A stretch of DNA of 15,188 bases. It comes from Saccoglossus kowalevskii (Eukaryota; Hemichordata; Enteropneusta; Harrimaniidae). Positions 1 to 11,430 of this stretch are shown here, piece by piece. A model generated the notes under the pieces. That model searched no databases, was not told where the DNA came from, and was given only the letters and a program-made list of their open reading frames with translations. Every line of letters begins with the position of its first letter. Within the stretch, counting starts at the first letter, position 1. The stretch covers positions 447,316-462,503 of the forward strand of contig NW_003114956.1 in assembly GCF_000003605.2 (NCBI RefSeq). Reading direction: 5' to 3'. A program made the position numbers and the translations under genes.

Positions 1-1013
1 CAGTTGTATATAAAAACAATTAACTTGGCGGTAATGAGTTGGAACCATCTTATAACGATAGTTCTCGATTTTAACTATGCTTTCGACGAAACATTCACTC
101 ATTAAGGGTATTAAAATTTCGACAGTACGGCAATATTAACTTCATATAATAGAGCAACACAAATGAAAGTTAATCATTTCAACAACTAGCATAATTCAAT
201 TAGACAGACATGTATTAGTAACCAGCCACCACTACTTTAACCACCACGCATGAACTCACCGTGTACCGTAGTTTGTTTGTTTTAATGAGGGCACGGAACA
301 TTTATATATACATATGGAGACCATATGCATGATTTATATTCAAAATGGAAATATGTCTGTATTTATGTACTTAAATGTGTGGAAAACAAGAATACGGTTT
401 GGAAACAACGTTGATGACATGCTCAGAAAACTTTGATTTGCTTTCTATTGTCATTTTGTATGCATATACCATCCACCATCCATACCATCCACTTTAATTT
501 TCTCGACAATACCAGATCTGTTCTTGGTGCCTACTTTCTGATATATTTATTGTTGTTATGGTATTCAATTGAACTTGGCTTTTATATTCAATGTTCTGCT
601 CAGTGCTTATCGTGGATGCTTATTTGGTAGTCATTAACACCTGTGTATTACGCTAACGTATCCATGTTGAATGCTTCTCTAAAGTTTTCTTTTTCGTGGT
701 CCTTCTGTATTATTTTCCACGTGGGTGATGTCAGTATTAACATGTCTACTTGATGTGCATTTTTAAACCACTTCGTTAATTCTACTTTCCATGAATTCAT
801 ACTCTGTTTTGTAATCATACGCTTCATTAAAGCCTTCCAAACAAATTTGACCATCCTAGAATAATTGCCTTTATATAAAAAATTGCTTTTAGTCATGTGA
901 CAAAATTTAATGTGAATAGCCATAGATGGTCACTTGGTAGTACATAGGACATGAAAGATATATTCCCCTCCTAAATGAAACAAAGGGGGGTTGGTCTTCA
1001 CGTTACCTTGTAG
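1..1013. other. AT-rich non-coding sequence, no supported gene
   Basis: No frame here carries a recognisable domain. The longest open frame is 91 codons on the minus strand (648-923, ATG start). Its product is Lys/Trp-rich with no motif I recognise, and its length is within what chance gives in DNA of this composition. A near-perfect palindrome, CATATGG-AGA-CCATATG, sits at 311-327. A purine/pyrimidine-asymmetric patch with runs of C and G lies at about 964-990. Confidence 0.6.
311..327. repeat. Short palindrome, 7-bp arms with 3-base spacer
   Basis: CATATGG and CCATATG are perfect reverse complements separated by AGA. The sequence is AT-rich and contains two CATATG E-box-like cores. It could be a dimeric factor site or chance. 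Confidence 0.6.
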
Positions 1014-1247
1014 CCTACCTCACATTCTGATGAAAAGGGTATCTCAGATGACTTCTGGGAAATCATTGCTCAGTCTGTGGGATAATGTTGCTTCAAGGCA
1101 TCATGTCAACGACAAATATTGTATTTGAAAAGTCAACATGGAAAGTTATCTAAGAGGGTGATGCAAATTATTATCATTTGCTGGAGTACAGACATGCACA
1201 CAACCAATCAGAGATGCAGCATGGAAAATTTCCTAGTAATCTTTATC
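1014..1247 (+). pseudogene. Possible decayed death-domain exon
   Basis: The frame starting right after an acceptor-like TTACCTTGTAG (AG 1012-1013) runs 78 codons to a stop at 1248, with one internal stop (TAA, 1083-1085). Seen: the N-terminal part contains SDDFWEIIAQSVG (1044-1082). The C-terminal part starts with SQHGKLSKRVMQ (1131-1166) and continues with a hydrophobic run, CW, then HTTNQ. Between them, the frame starting at 1081 reads DNVASRHHVNDKYCI before a TGA at 1126. Joined, these follow the death-domain pattern: helix 1 ending in a VG/LG pair, then LAxxLxV..D..I, then LxxRVxxxLxxW, then a T-rich segment. The conserved Trp of the DW pair is missing. The assignment rests on pattern memory, not on a profile search. 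Death domains act in apoptotic and innate immune signalling, but this copy is disrupted and is probably not expressed as such. A chance open frame is the alternative. Confidence 0.35.
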
Positions 1248-3556
1248 TAACGATCCAGTTTAAGGATGGAAATAATGTAACGTTCACTATCATATATAAT
1301 ACAAACATCTGACATGTAGATTTACCTTTTCAGCCACTTTTGTAAAACTAAAATATTATATTATTATAGATATATCTGGATATACAATTCTTGGATTTAA
1401 TTTCTGTAAGCGCAATAAATATCAAATGTGTGTGCGCAGAAATTAACAGGCCAAATTCATTGTATTTGTAAGCAGTGATTTGTGAGTGTATGTGGGAGGA
1501 ATTGACTAATGTTCTTAACAGTTTAGCCTTTGTAAGGATCTGTTTTGTTACCTTCTCGTTATCTCCTACAAAGTTGGTCTGTAGTTGGCTTGCTATCTCA
1601 TTCAGTGGTTGCTGAAAATGTTCACAACTCATTACTTAGATCCATATTTGAGATCGGAAATTGTTTAAAATTTCAGATCTCAATTTCTGACTGTTTCCGT
1701 GCCTTCTTCCCAAAACGATCCTGTTTGTCCTTTTATCACAGCTTTCATGCCACTAGTTTTGACATTTAATGGACCCACTTTTCTGTTTATGCTTGACGTA
1801 ATTTTATTTTAGCTAGTATTTGAAATATATGGGACACACTGCTGTTGCATTTTTTTGTAAATCCAATGGATTTCGAAATAATTAGTCATATCTTTAGTTA
1901 ACATCTCGCACATGTCACTACATACACCTACACAGGAAATTTGACGCCACTGCAGTGTCTTGTTAATATCATTACCTGTCTTACTACATGACCCGCACAA
2001 TTCGCCAACATCGATTTTAGATTGTGTAGGCTACATTTTGTTGTTTCTTTACACTCTGCAATGAATCCCTCGTATTTCTGGGAGTATCTGTACTCGTACC
2101 TGCCACAGACAGGCAGTAGACCAATCCCGGTACTCACAATATAACAGGTACAGCATTAAAGCTAAATACGTACAGCAACTAAGGTCTAATTATGTGGGTT
2201 ATGTAAGTTATTCACTCAATCTTTTGACCTGTTTTCAAAAATAAAGGAGTTTCAGGCTTGTGTCCCTAGACTACGTATTTACGTTAGAATGGTGAACAAA
2301 TAACCATCCACAATATTGAGAAATAAATTGACGAAAACAAAACAAACAAAAAATACAGGTGTATATCAATATTTGATGGAGAAAACAGAAAAATTATATT
2401 CCTACAACATGATTAGCTCAAAGCTAACTGAAGGAAGTGCACGTTGCGCACAGTAGCTTTACCATCTGGCAACCAGCGTGTCCACTGACCACCTGCTTAC
2501 AGTGGCCATCGGCACATTGGTTTCACTCATGCCATTGAGCGTGTGGGTGACAGAATTTTATGTATTATGTTAATAAAAACAAGATAAATTGAATTGGTAT
2601 AGCTAATATCTTATGTGCATAACTGACTACATAACATGAAATACATCTCACCATCGTATGGTAGCAATTAGTGAGAAATCTGTCTCTAACCATCTTTGTT
2701 AAGATTGATACGATAAACTTAACGATTTTAATGAGCACGAAATCAGGCGAAAATACAATGAGTAATGAAGCTTAGTAACATGTAGATGTCACTGAATATT
2801 GCTACTCACAAACTTCTCGCTCATCTGTGTATCGACATATGAAAGTAAGGAGCCTAATGTATAAATCCTATAGAGCAATGCTTCGTATTTTCACAATTTA
2901 AGGCTGGTGAATGCTCTTCAGTTTTTAGTTTTTGCACAACTTTACGAAATACATTGGCGTTTGCTTTGTTCTAGACTTGACGACTCCACTTGACAGACGA
3001 CATGCTGTGTATGATTTACTATTTGATGGGGTGATCAACATTATGATTTGTCAAATTATTCTTCATTTTTTGTTTATCTACAATGTACGTAATTCATGAA
3101 ATAATAAAACATTCATAAATTCTAATGAACGCTTTTCATTTTTTTTAAAAACTGCACTTTACCCTCATTTAGTATGTTATAGAATGATCCAAACTGTGCG
3201 CGTGTCAATGTAACGGCGCCGTCAAGTCTAGATTGGACAGCAAAGTTACAAGTTATTTTGCTAACTGACTATCCAAATAATTCTCAGAATAAATGTAAGT
3301 GTGCAAGTTCAAATCTTTTTGGCGACCATTACTGTAAGCGAAAAAAATGCACAAATAAGGAATTTATTTTATCTACATTATGCATGACGAACGATAATGG
3401 CTTCTAAAAGCGCGTAGGGATTCTCAGCTGAGAACATGTGTTATCCGTTCATGTATTACCACATATAGAGAACTTTAGGAACTGCCACATGCTTGTCTTG
3501 GAATAATGTGTAGATAGGTTTTTATGCTATAACCATGCTTATTATGTATGTTGCTA
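1248..3556. other. Non-coding stretch with weak minus-strand open-frame fragments
   Basis: No gene is supported. Between 1348 and 2137 several minus-strand frames follow one another (1928-2137, 1809-2000, about 1640-1775, 1348-1632). They have plausible amino-acid composition but no recognised domain, and they shift frame between pieces. From about 2410 to 2560 the base composition is more balanced, with a small hairpin (CCACTG/CAGTGG). A perfect 14-bp palindrome lies at 3421-3434. The rest is AT-rich and unremarkable. Confidence 0.55.
3421..3434. repeat. Perfect 14-bp palindrome with CAGCTG core
   Basis: TTCTCAGCTGAGAA is its own reverse complement and contains the E-box CAGCTG. No neighbouring gene gives it a context, so function is unassigned. 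Confidence 0.6.
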
Positions 3557-3748
3557 ATTTGCATATTCAAATTCATATTTCAGACACTGTAAGCAAAATC
3601 TCAAAAACTTCTGTGCAGACGTTTGGTACATGGCATTCATAATAAGTAGATTTGCATATCAATTTCAAACTGCGTAAACAAAACCTACGGATTACATTTA
3701 GTTACATGGCAACGTTGTCAGCAAATATTGAATAGCTGATTTGCATAT
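3557..3748 (+). repeat. Degenerate tandem repeat, ~90-bp period, anchored on ATTTGCATAT
   Basis: ATTTGCATAT occurs at 3557, 3650 and 3739, with spacings of 93 and 89 bases. The two full intervals also share diverged internal segments in the same order: an ACTG..TAA.CAAAA.CT-like block about 35 bases in, and a TACATGGCA block at 3627 and 3703. This indicates an old tandem array of at least two units plus the start of a third. ATTTGCAT is also the POU/octamer consensus, so it could serve as a site cluster, but decay of a minisatellite is simpler. Confidence 0.6.
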
Positions 3749-6700
3749 TTTATCCTGTGAAGTCAATATCTCGACGTGATACTTGCTTTGAGTGAATTAG
3801 TGCAGACGACAGTTTATTATTCTGGTTTCGCTCACTTTTTTGGTGAAATTACTTTCCATCATTTTACTTCCTTTTCCGATCATAAAACTGAAAGCAAGTT
3901 CTCCAAAAATAGTAATATATTATCTATATTTATTTCCGAGATATTGCTTTTGACTAATACATTAATGGTGTGAATTGTGCAATATCGAGAGATATACCCC
4001 ACCCCTTTCGTTGGGGGCTATTGCTATTATATTATATCAGTATTGTTTTCCTGTAGTTTTAGCGAAGGATACAACAATAAAACGATCAAAATCGAAACAA
4101 AGCAAAATAAACGGCGTTTTCTGGACGAGTTTGGAGTTATATAACATGACATTTTACCTTTTGAGATAAACACTGCCGAGCAGTAATGTAAATTTCGTAG
4201 TTGAAATTAGCTCGTTTTCAAATTGTATTTCTATGAGGAGATTATGATAGGTTTGATATAAACATAATGAACCTATTTATGACAAATAACAGTTGCCGAC
4301 ACCGCCGTACGCACCACTACATAGCACGGCCAATTTGTTGGCGGCAGTGATGCTCACTCGGGCAAACCAATGCTAACGGCACACCATTATACTGCTTTTG
4401 CTTACTTATTATCAGTAACGTGACTTTCCTTTAAGTTTAATTTTTTAATTCCTAGCATAAAAAAAAGATTATACTCAACTTTCGAAAGATGCTGATTTAG
4501 TATCAATATTTTCTATTCACATTTTAGAGTGTAACTTCGAAACAATATTCCATAGAAAACGGTATGGTTTTCTACATCAAAGCAGGATATCGATAAATCA
4601 CGATAATTTATCGTTGTACTAGTTCACTGGTTTAATATAATTAATGTTTCTATTTTGGGGCATAATTTTGAAACCATTACCCATCGATAACAGTGAATTA
4701 TGCTATATTCAACTATGGCTTGCATAAATTTAAACACGGCGTCGTCCAATTACATTAATGTATTCAAGGTACAAAGTAATAACAAATTGATTCGTGGCCA
4801 TTTTATTAAAGGTTCGATACGAGTATATTGTCTTCATTGAATGGGTCGTGCTCTACGTTTACCCCGTAAAGCAATATGTACGTCCCTAATCATGGCAAGA
4901 TAACAACACTTTTTTCTCGAAACTTATGTTCATGACCCAATATTTGTTTGTTGTTGGCAAATGACCTTGTATAACAATGACCAATATTTATTCCCAAAGT
5001 ATCCGATTTTTTTAAATGTTTGAGATACTGTATTGCTCACTCTTAAAAACACATAATTCGAATCGTCAGTTCTAAAATTCCCAGTGGAGTTGATGACAAT
5101 ATAAAATGATTGCACTAAATTGCAACCTAATTCTCAACAATTTTAGGTTATAGGCACGACAATTCTGACATGCGTATCTTGGATATATTATTATCGCTAA
5201 ATTGTAAAAGACCCACCCTATGAAAATGAAATGGCTGACCATCATATCATGTGATCTTTCCAGGATAAGTGGCAATCAATAACAACTGTCATAACTACCT
5301 TCAATTTTGAGTTAGATAAAAATATAATTACAAAATTATTCTGAAGTGATTAAGTATTTACATAACTCAGGTAACCTGTGGGTCATATTTGTAATAGGAT
5401 TACCCACTTATAGTTTGATCTACGCTCTAATATGCATATTTCATCTCTAGTTATCTGTATCGTTTTATGCGATTTTTTATGTCATATATTACTGAATGAG
5501 GGGCCCGGAGAGAGTAGTCCCATACCTAAAAACGTAGAAAACAGAGGTATATTAATCAAGATGACATTTCCATTATTAAAGCTACATATTACTATACCTT
5601 AATTGCTACACACGATCCTTTAATTGTCTTGTTACCAATAGTAAGCTGTGAACATGGCATATGGAGCTATGGCATTATAACCAAGCCATAAGTACCGACC
5701 ATTAACCGTCACTTTATGATATTACTGTTCTAGTTTTAATTCTGTTATACTTAATACACCGATAATAGACTTTAATTGCACTTCCAGTCTGCACGTATTC
5801 CTTCAAGTTTACCCTCATTTATTATGCAATACTGAATGTCACCGGTGTTTCCGGAAATGACGTGCATATTGCCGTTTCGATTATTTATTAATACACTGCT
5901 ATGTCTTGTTTACTTGCAATTTGAATAAAATAATGTTCTCGTAAACGGTGAAAGCAACTATTACATAGAACAGAGTAATGACATGATAATAAACTCGTCA
6001 TGTGACTCGTTAATTATATGCAATGTCTTCATATTGTCGCATAGTTCTTAATACTGTCACCGAACTTGCATTGTGTGTGTGAAATAGATATTTTAAAACG
6101 GTAATCTGTTTATCAGGAGCTACCGAGTATGTGGTGGAATTGAGGTTTTCAAAATATTAAACGAGCCTGGGGTTGTCATCCCGTGATGTAACAATTATAT
6201 CTACGTGCAAGGACCGGTATTTGGTGGCATGTCATTCAGTAGCTACTAAACATTTGCTAGATATAGTGGATAAAAATATATTTTGTTATTGAAAACAAAA
6301 TAACCAAATGCTTTGCTTGTTCTTTCTGATCTCGAAGCTGAATCTGGTAGTTTCATGCTGCAGGAAATAGGCCCTTGATCCTTGCAATGCAACAGCTGCT
6401 GGTGAATTCGATTACATATTGTCAACAATCATAGCTTAGTGGGAAATACACTCATAGATTGATTAAGTCAAAATGTAAATCGTGCCAAATCTAAACGCAA
6501 ATGTGTGCCTAGCATTCCAATGGCAACAGTTATGTACAATACACCTTAATTAGATAACAATTATAATTATAAAAAAATGTTGTATCCTCATCTAATATGC
6601 AAGTATGCAAATTATTATATACATATATAAGTAGCCGGTAGAGGGGGTAATTATGCTGTTATGTTATTATGCTAGGCCTCGGTATTAATAGATTGTCTTA

Positions 6701-7792
6701 TACACGTGTATATGTACGAATACAAGTAAGACAAATTCTGTTTCACTTGAAAATAAGTTTTTATATATTTGACCTTTAAAACCAATGACGTCATACACAA
6801 GATATTGATAGATAAAATAATCTTTCAATATATTTATTGCAGTTGTCAAAAAGCAGTGCAATGCATTCTATAAATGTATGTTTTTATTATATTTGCTGTT
6901 TCTTTAGGAAAATTAAATAGTTTTATTCTAACATCGACGTTCTGTGCACAATTCTGTTGACCATTTGAAAATATATCATACAGAATTCTCTACTGGTCAT
7001 TCTCTATCATGTTCGTCAGAAATACGTATTCCTTCAGTAAAGTATTAAATAATAATCGACTGTATACAGTCTGATCTTAGTGTGTGATGTGTGGGTGTGT
7101 ATCATAGACGCAGACTCGGCTGACCATTAGCAAAATTCCCCTACGCTTTCGACTTTAAAGAGTTTAGTTATAGTGATACCTGTATCTCTTATATGCCCAG
7201 GGTTACGTTCAGTCACTTCACTGCTGAATGTAAAGTGTGTACAACTAAACACAAATAAGTACATGGACTATTACGAGCCTATAACAATTACGTAAGACTC
7301 AAGAGCACGGCAATGCGCCCTATGTAACCAGATGCGCGCCTCACTATGTTATACTAACCGGCCCGTAACAGAAAGTTAGATAAAGCATGTATTCATAAGG
7401 ACAGACCTTCAGTGACAAGATAAACATGCAAAAAACGAGTCTAAAACATCACAAACATCTGTATACACATGAGTGTTCATGGTGAGTATGACCTTTCCAG
7501 TTAGGATTGCCCTGAGGCCGAGTTCTCAGTTAAACTGTAATTTCAACACGTGCATCATGTTGGATGCTGATCAACCTGAATAAATGTACAATTAGTGTTC
7601 TGTAATTTGATGTACGATGACGTGTTCGAAGTCTACTTCTGTAGGTATTGTATGACTAATAGGGTATATAGCTATAAACCGTACAAGGTGTTGATTATGT
7701 GCGTGGCATTTATTGTACTATACTGTGTTCTTTCATCTCGACGAATTCGCGAGTTTACTTGTCAAAATCGTGTGATGATTTGAATATCCGTG
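3749..7792. other. AT-rich gene desert, no supported gene
   Basis: About 4 kb without a convincing coding frame; open frames are at most 67 codons and lack recognisable motifs. A more GC-rich patch lies at about 4290-4400. A perfect CRE-type octamer TGACGTCA lies at 6786-6793, and a perfect 14-bp palindrome lies at 7058-7071. GT-rich simple sequence occurs at about 7080-7103. Confidence 0.6.
7058..7071. repeat. Perfect 14-bp palindrome GACTGTATACAGTC
   Basis: The sequence is self-complementary over 14 bases with no spacer. It has no gene context. It may be a dimeric binding site, the centre of a decayed inverted repeat, or chance in a 15-kb window. Confidence 0.55.
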
Positions 7793-7838
7793 GTCTCAGC
7801 GGCAACCACTGCAGCGCGCCGTCCAACGGTGCTGAGAC
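7793..7838. repeat. GC-rich hairpin with perfect 8-bp arms
   Basis: GTCTCAGC (7793-7800) and GCTGAGAC (7831-7838) are perfect reverse complements around a 30-base GC-rich loop (GCAGCGCGCC within it), in otherwise AT-rich DNA. The contrast in composition suggests an inserted element end or a structured RNA or regulatory motif rather than background. The minus strand also reads as part of a 65-codon open frame (7755-7952) with no recognised domain. Confidence 0.5.
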
Positions 7839-8206
7839 AACAGTACTGTGTAAAGAGACATTTATAATATTTTGACTGTGTTTATTGACAAGAATAATAT
7901 TGGACGTCATATAGTCTTCTACCAACCGCACTGCCAAAAATGTGTGCTTCAATCGTATCGTTTTTTAAGAGTGGACACGATAGTGGTTTCTTCATCTGTA
8001 TTGACAATAATGTTTTGTTTGTAGTAATAGTCGAGTTGCTGAATCTGTCCGTACTTAGAAATTCAACATTTTAATGTCCAAATTGCTTCCAAACTCGGCA
8101 GCCAGCAAGGTGTGTTGGAACACGATAACTAGTTACTAGTGAAATGTCGGCGTGATTAGCATAAACTAACAGGTATATTGTGATTTATTCTTTTCTACGA
8201 GACCAT

Positions 8207-8226
8207 CCCCCCCGCCCCCACCCACC
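8207..8226 (-). other. C-rich tract, possible G-quadruplex on the minus strand
   Basis: Runs of 7, 5, 3 and 2 C separated by single bases occur in 20 positions. On the minus strand this gives at least four usable GGG runs if the seven-base run is counted as two with a one-base loop. This is an isolated feature in AT-rich DNA; whether it folds is an inference. Confidence 0.4.
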
Positions 8227-10677
8227 TATTACCTTTGCGTACAAACCTATTTTAGATAACAATTATATACATGTAGATTCTAGATCTCCAACACTTTGAA
8301 TCAATCTGAATGCAACTCATCAGCTGGATATTGTACAATGTTATCGTGGAACATGGTTGGTAGCTAACGTTTCGGACACTACATTCCGTTTTACATATAA
8401 TAATCAGACGTTATGTCGTTACAGAAATCGACAACAAGGCAGCAATTGTTCTCAATGTTAAAATAACATATTATTTTCCTTCATTGCCAATTAATATGTT
8501 GAGTTAACGCGAAGAGTAAAACTCTCTGCTGAACGATGTCTTGATGTCTTTGTTATTGAAAATAATCTGCCATTTTTAAATTATTCCATTGCCCATGTAC
8601 ACACTAGTTTCTAAGATAGATTAATTGCCATCACGATTTGTTGTAGCGCCCTCAAACTAATTGCTTACGTATGTATAGTAAGACAGCGTATGAATTTAGT
8701 TGTGTGTTACAATTTTGTTAAAAATGATAGAGGCATGGGAGACTTGTTTTATCATAGTTTTGTAATACTATCCTAGCTTGCATTGTTTGTAAACTTGTCC
8801 ATTGCTTGGTTCAACCATATTCTTACTTTAATAGTGTCCGTCAAAGGCAATTGCGTGTTGACTCATTTACGTTTTTAAACTACACCCATTCCCCAGACGC
8901 GTAACGTGAGATTATCCTTCATTTCAAGTTAAACAATTCTAATTTTAATTTAACATATTTGCTGATGTATGCTCATTGTTGAAAAAAATTAAGCAATTTA
9001 CACTATATTTGATTATTAGAAAAAATTGCATTTTGTTTTTACTATGTTAATCACTACTTTCAGTTTAATCTAGTACTAACACTGATGGTGCAATAGTAAT
9101 TACCATGTAATTAACGCCAAACGTCATCCACTCGTGAATCTACGAACATAGTTATATACTGATACTATACTAAGTGAATAACTGCGTTGGTGCACGAATG
9201 TTTACATATTAGAAGCTAATAACTAGCAGCTTGGGGGGATTATGAAACACAGATTTGCGTTCCAATACGTGATATGTTCTAAATGTTTTAAAAGCAAGTC
9301 TGAATGATTTCTGTATTGTGACAAATTGGTGAGTATATTCAATCCGAAAAAAACATATTAACACTATTATAGCGATGTATGAGTTGAATATTTATTCATT
9401 TATTGCTTACTGATATGTATTTGGCGTTACGGTCGCTTAACCTTACAGTCACATGGCGTGTTCATCAACAATGTAATTCTCGAGTGATGTACCTGGTAAA
9501 TGGGTTTTGAATTTCCTTCATTTATAAGCTTTGATTTTATTCTCTGCTACCAAATTATGTTACCAGCTAATGTGTAAAATAATGTGTAATTTTGTTCATA
9601 CTATTAAATGTTCAATAAAATATAACAACACATGTTTTGGCGTTTGGAATTTTCATCAATATCATTAAATGCTAGCATGTTATCTGTGTAAGCAAGCACA
9701 GAAGCCAAGAGTCAAGGTTGGAGTCTTGTAATTTGAAAAATAGTTCGTTCCTACTGTTTTCAATTTCCTAGCAGTAAAAAAACGATACCCGGAGAGAGAA
9801 AAATAATAGTTTTATCTTGGAAACGCCACCACAATGTACTTCAAGATAGAATGATATTTGTCTAGGTTAGTAAGCTAACGGAAATTGTAAATGCATTTCT
9901 TATAATTGCCATGAAGTAAATAGACCAACCGTTTTTTTTTTCATGTGAGAAATTAATGATTTCATAAGTATTGATTTACCCTTCGGATAAATCAAATAAT
10001 AATAACGCCATCTGGGATTATGATATTAAATTGACATGATTCATAAAGCATAAGGGGAGGATTGCATTACAATTCGGGAGACTATCCAGTACTACTGTAT
10101 TATATTATGACGACACAGTTACAAATGCCCTGTTTTCATTTGATAAAACGACACACACTTAAGACCGCCCAATACGGAAAACTAACAGATCGAATACATT
10201 TTTAAAATATGTTAATCATAATCAACAGATGGTCATCAAACATTTGTTACCTCGCCTGAGATAGGAATATTTTTCTGATTGTTCTTGTTTTGCAAAAATA
10301 GATGTGTTCTCTCTAATGTTTCAGGAAATATAATTATTCTGAATAACAATTACAGCTTGCCTGGATTACTATAATCATAGTTTGACATAGGACTACGTTA
10401 AAGATAATAGCAATGCAAAATGAATCAATAGTTTAACGTCTACGGTTAATACTTCACTCGGTAACTTTCAAATACACAAACGTTCTTCTTTTTTCCATCT
10501 TGATTAACTCTTGAATAACAATATCAATATCAGTGAGTTTGTCTACTTAACAACATAGTAAACTGTCTTACTGTCCAAAACTGTACCAAGCGGTCCAAAT
10601 GTTAAATTACATTTTCTGTAAAGGTAATTAAAACATTAATTCTTGTTATATTATAGCATTATAACCAGTGAATTTGA

Positions 10678-10685
10678 TGACGTCA
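10678..10685. promoter_or_regulatory. Perfect CRE-type palindrome TGACGTCA
   Basis: This matches the CREB/ATF consensus exactly. It lies about 220 bases upstream of the first CpG-rich patch, a plausible promoter-proximal place if transcription of the receptor or another gene starts there. A second copy at 6786-6793 lies in the desert, so chance occurrence is a real alternative. Confidence 0.25.
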
Positions 10686-10897
10686 TTGCTGCAGATTATT
10701 CGCGATAATGTATCCCATTATTGAGCAAAATGAATAAAATGTTGCTTTCGAAAACGAATATAGGAGAAGCTATTCAAAAAGAAGAGCAATTGCGGGGTAA
10801 TAAGTATTAAATACTAAAATTGGCATAAAATAAAATAGTCTGTCGCCAATAACAGCGTATTTTAATATCGGAATCAGGCAATTTTGTGAGGGCATCG

Positions 10898-10988
10898 TGA
10901 TCTGCTCTGTACGCTAAAGCGCGCTCTGTCGCGGCGTCCCATCTAAAACGCGCGCTTCTAAATTACGCCCGATTTTGTCGATGAAGTA
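10898..10988. promoter_or_regulatory. CpG-rich patch with GC hairpin, possible promoter or 5'UTR exon
   Basis: This short stretch has many CG dinucleotides, in contrast to the surrounding AT-rich DNA. It contains inverted 8-mers AAGCGCGC (10917-10924) and GCGCGCTT (10950-10957). It ends close to a good donor-like GTAAGG (10986-10991). A CpG-rich leader exon followed by a donor would suit the first exon of a gene on the plus strand, possibly the receptor 2.5 kb downstream. No transcript evidence; the link to the receptor is inference. Confidence 0.25.
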
Positions 10989-11430
10989 AGGTTAGGCCGG
11001 GTGATTAATCCAAGAAAATGTTATAAGCAACGTGGGAATATGTCTACAGACACGAGTACAGAGAGATGAATTTGTTCTGATAGTGTTACAATATTTGCAA
11101 AACAAGATCGATGAAAGACCGACTGACTTGTTTTTCCTCAGCACCGACTTCTCGATAAATGTTACAGTCCGAGGCACAGTTTGCATAAACAATCTGTGTA
11201 TCCGTGCTCTTGGTTTTCTTGTTATTATTTATACAGTGATTGAAATTACTGTTGTTTCTCTTTTTAGGATGGCTAACATCCACTAGCTTTTCGGCCATGT
11301 TCGTTCGCTGGCCACGCCTCTAAGTTGGCTTCAAAGTATTCGTCAAATTAAATCGCTAATAAAATGACTATTACACAGACAGGACAGTTGCCAATAACAT
11401 CAACCTTGATGGAACACTTGTGGAATTGAG
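10989..11430 (+). other. Stretch with two strong splice-acceptor-like sites, no coding frame recognised
   Basis: TTGTTTTTCCTCAG (AG at 11140-11141) and GTTTCTCTTTTTAG (AG at 11266-11267) both resemble animal 3' splice sites. Open frames on both strands here (up to 84 codons) begin at non-ATG codons or have no recognisable domain. The sites may belong to leader exons or be fortuitous pyrimidine tracts. Confidence 0.3.
11031..11038 (+). promoter_or_regulatory. CSL/Su(H)-type site CGTGGGAA
   Basis: The octamer matches the consensus of the Notch effector CSL (Su(H)/RBPJ) exactly. It sits between two CpG-rich patches and near a GATTAAT homeodomain-type core (11002-11008). An exact 8-mer is expected by chance less than once per strand in 15 kb, so weight is low without other evidence. 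Confidence 0.2.

Larger units (their letters stand above)
7839..10897. other. AT-rich gene desert, no supported gene
   Basis: About 3 kb with no open frame over 60 codons beyond the tail of the 7755-7952 frame. It contains a C-rich tract (8207-8226), scattered A and T runs (for example 9932-9941) and AATAAA-like hexamers without any upstream coding frame. A perfect CRE-type octamer lies at 10678-10685. Nothing else stands out. Confidence 0.6.

Noticed and set aside
648-923. 91-codon minus-strand open frame with ATG
   Set aside because: No recognisable motif. One or two frames of this length are expected by chance in 15 kb of this composition.
4811-4823. B-box-like GGTTCGATAC, possible tRNA gene
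   Set aside because: It does not match GGTTCGANTCC fully, and no A-box or cloverleaf can be built around it.
6550-6565. 16-base sequence shared with 8252-8267 as a dispersed repeat
   Set aside because: The match is AT-rich and does not extend. One such match in 15 kb is not far from chance.
6786-6793. CRE-type TGACGTCA as a regulatory site
   Set aside because: It is a perfect octamer but lies in the gene desert several kb from any supported gene, so no role can be argued.
9611-9619. AATAAA polyadenylation-like signal
   Set aside because: There is no upstream coding frame. Such hexamers are frequent by chance in AT-rich DNA.
11032-11286. 84-codon plus-strand frame in the CpG-rich region
   Set aside because: It begins with GTG rather than ATG and has no recognised domain. 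A strong acceptor-like tract runs through its end.
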